This document shows, in pieces, positions 62,671 to 64,000 of a DNA stretch of 64,000 bases. A program made the translations under genes and the position numbers. Location: positions 434,001 through 498,000 of the forward strand of contig VGFP01000001.1 of NCBI GenBank assembly GCA_016868855.1, in the 5' to 3' direction. Source of the stretch: Bacteroidota bacterium. Its GTDB lineage: Bacteria; Bacteroidota; Bacteroidia; Chitinophagales; Chitinophagaceae. The stretch's first letter is position 1, and every line of letters begins with the position of its first letter. The notes under the pieces are model-generated. The model saw nothing but the letters and a program-made list of their open reading frames with translations. It was not told where the DNA came from and did not search any database.

Positions 62671-64000
62671 CTAGTTGTCGAACTTCAGATCCAATCCCAA
62701 TCCTCGCAACTCGTGAACCAAAACATTGAAGGATTCAGGTATTCCAGCTCTTGGAACGTTGTCACCTTTTACGATTGACTCATAGGTCTTGGCTCTTCCA
62801 ATGATATCATCAGACTTCAGTGTGAGCAATTCCTGCAGGATATTCGATGCACCATATGCTTCAAGTGCCCAAACTTCCATCTCACCAAAACGCTGTCCAC
62901 CGAACTGTGCCTTACCACCAAGCGGCTGCTGGGTGATGAGAGAATATGGACCAATTGAACGTGCGTGCATCTTATCATCCACCATGTGGTGCAGTTTCAA
63001 CATGTAAATGATACCCACAGTTGCTTTTTGGTGGAATCTTTCACCTGTTTCACCATCATAGAGGTAAGTGTGTCCGAAGCTTGGCAATTGAGCCTTGTCG
63101 ATTAAATTCTTGATTTCATCTACAGAAGCACCGTCAAAAATGGGTGTTGAAAATCTCATGCCCAATTTCTCACCTGCCCAACCGAGGATCGTTTCATAGA
63201 TCTGTCCGAGGTTCATACGGGAAGGTACCCCCAATGGATTCAACACGATATCTACAGGTGTTCCATCCTCGAGGAATGGCATGTCTTCTGCACGTACGAT
63301 CTTAGCAACAATACCTTTGTTACCGTGGCGACCCGCCATCTTATCTCCCACTTTCAACTTGCGTTTGACAGCGAGGTAAACTTTGGCAAGTTTCAACACA
63401 CCGGCAGGAAGTTCATCACCAATGGAGATGTTGAATTTCTCTCTCTTGTATCTACCCAATTCTTCGTTGTAACGGATATTGTAATTGTGCAAGAGTGTAT
63501 TGATGGCGTCATCGATTTTTGCATCGCCTGTCCAACCCAATGGATTGATGTTTTGATAATCAATACCAGCCAATGCTTTGGCATTAAATTTGGAACCTTT
63601 TCCGATGATTACTTCACCGAAGTTATTGGAAACACCTGCTGAAGTTTTATCCTTCAACAATGTTTGCAATTTATTCACCAACAAATCAAGAATATCTTTT
63701 TCTGTCTGGTTGTGAATTGATTCCAATTTCTCAAGAGCAGCTTTCTCTTTTGCTTTTGAGTTTTTGTCTTTTTTGGCGCGTTGGAACAATTTTTTTCCAA
63801 TCACCACACCTTCAGTTCCACTTGGTGCTTTCAACGAAGCATCTTTTGCATCACCTGCTTTGTCACCAAAGATGGCACGCAACAGTTTCTCTTCAGGAGT
63901 TGGATCGCTTTCGCCTTTGGGTGTAATCTTTCCAATCAGGATGTCTCCTTCTTTTACTTGAGCACCTATGCGGATGATACCATACTGATCCAAATCCTTT
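62671..64000 (-). CDS. rpoB: DNA-directed RNA polymerase subunit beta, C-terminal part (runs out of window)
   Basis: The 3' part of rpoB, open to the right edge. [20 protein letters not shown]-type text near the edge, [102 protein letters not shown] and [10 protein letters not shown] follow the beta-subunit C-terminal order. The TTG at 63993 is internal. Unusually, rpoC does not follow: after the stop there is a strong terminator and then the convergent PiT gene. Confidence 0.97.
   Translation of the reverse strand, partial: KDLDQYGIIRIGAQVKEGDILIGKITPKGESDPTPEEKLLRAIFGDKAGDAKDASLKAPSGTEGVVIGKKLFQRAKKDKNSKAKEKAALEKLESIHNQTEKDILDLLVNKLQTLLKDKTSAGVSNNFGEVIIGKGSKFNAKALAGIDYQNINPLGWTGDAKIDDAINTLLHNYNIRYNEELGRYKREKFNISIGDELPAGVLKLAKVYLAVKRKLKVGDKMAGRHGNKGIVAKIVRAEDMPFLEDGTPVDIVLNPLGVPSRMNLGQIYETILGWAGEKLGMRFSTPIFDGASVDEIKNLIDKAQLPSFGHTYLYDGETGERFHQKATVGIIYMLKLHHMVDDKMHARSIGPYSLITQQPLGGKAQFGGQRFGEMEVWALEAYGASNILQELLTLKSDDIIGRAKTYESIVKGDNVPRAGIPESFNVLVHELRGLGLDLKFDN

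Noticed and set aside
1-64000. Mobile elements, CRISPR arrays, phage genes or restriction-modification islands
   Set aside because: No transposase, integrase, direct-repeat array, phage structural gene or defence gene was recognised anywhere.

Overview
The window reads as one contiguous chromosome segment of a Bacteroidota bacterium, most likely from the Chitinophagaceae or a near relative; the family-level guess rests on gene content only. Supporting signs are a type IX secretion (T9SS type B, gliding-motility) C-terminal domain, two carboxypeptidase-regulatory-domain TonB-dependent receptors, a Bacteroidetes-type putative porin, DUF2911 and NIPSNAP proteins, a CusA/CzcA pump fused to its outer-membrane factor, many TAnnTTTG (-7) promoter elements typical of Bacteroidota, weak or absent Shine-Dalgarno sequences and frequent TTG/GTG starts. 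Base composition looks AT-leaning and even; no phage, insertion sequence, CRISPR array or integrase was seen. No gene-free stretch exceeds about 240 bases.

Layout. 1-9.4 kb: end of a cytochrome c/leucine-rich-repeat protein, then dnaG facing priA, plsC divergent from mtaB, and an M20 amidohydrolase gene broken by one in-frame TAG. 9.4-16 kb: valS, a small eRF1-like protein, a DEDDh exonuclease/GIY-YIG fusion, clpS directly behind tRNA-Val(GAC), an exported Gfo/Idh/MocA oxidoreductase and tRNA-Val(TAC). 16-28.4 kb: cell-surface block with a 1421-residue IgGFc-like/PKD/T9SS protein, a nitroreductase, a TonB-dependent receptor, a predicted gluzincin peptidase with propeller and barrel regions, and a lipoprotein PQQ dehydrogenase with cytochrome c, the last two translationally coupled. 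28.4-32.4 kb: GNAT, ahcY, pdxJ, DUF2911, esterase.

32.5-36.9 kb: five tightly packed genes (ATP-grasp ligase, GCS2-like carboxylate-amine ligase, class I glutamine amidotransferase-like enzyme, atypical ATP-grasp-like protein, cupin). This is the best candidate for an undescribed system: two or three ATP-dependent amide-bond-forming enzymes plus a Cys-His-Glu amidase suggest synthesis and trimming of a small peptide or amide whose identity cannot be read from sequence.

36.9-43 kb: heavy-metal RND efflux (CusB adaptor; CusA fused to a TolC-like factor through an embedded signal-peptide-like segment) with an exported HMA-domain protein upstream. 43-55.6 kb: putative porin, purine nucleoside phosphorylase, NIPSNAP, an ABC-F protein, Sua5, ClpC, an orphan STAS protein, tRNA-Asp, a CPBP protease, accA-dapA. 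55.6-64 kb: a second TonB-dependent receptor, a YwaF-like membrane protein, a phosphate-uptake set (OprO/P-type porin, DUF47/PhoU-like protein, PiT transporter with a large hydrophilic insert) and the 3' part of rpoB, which ends at a strong terminator with no rpoC behind it.
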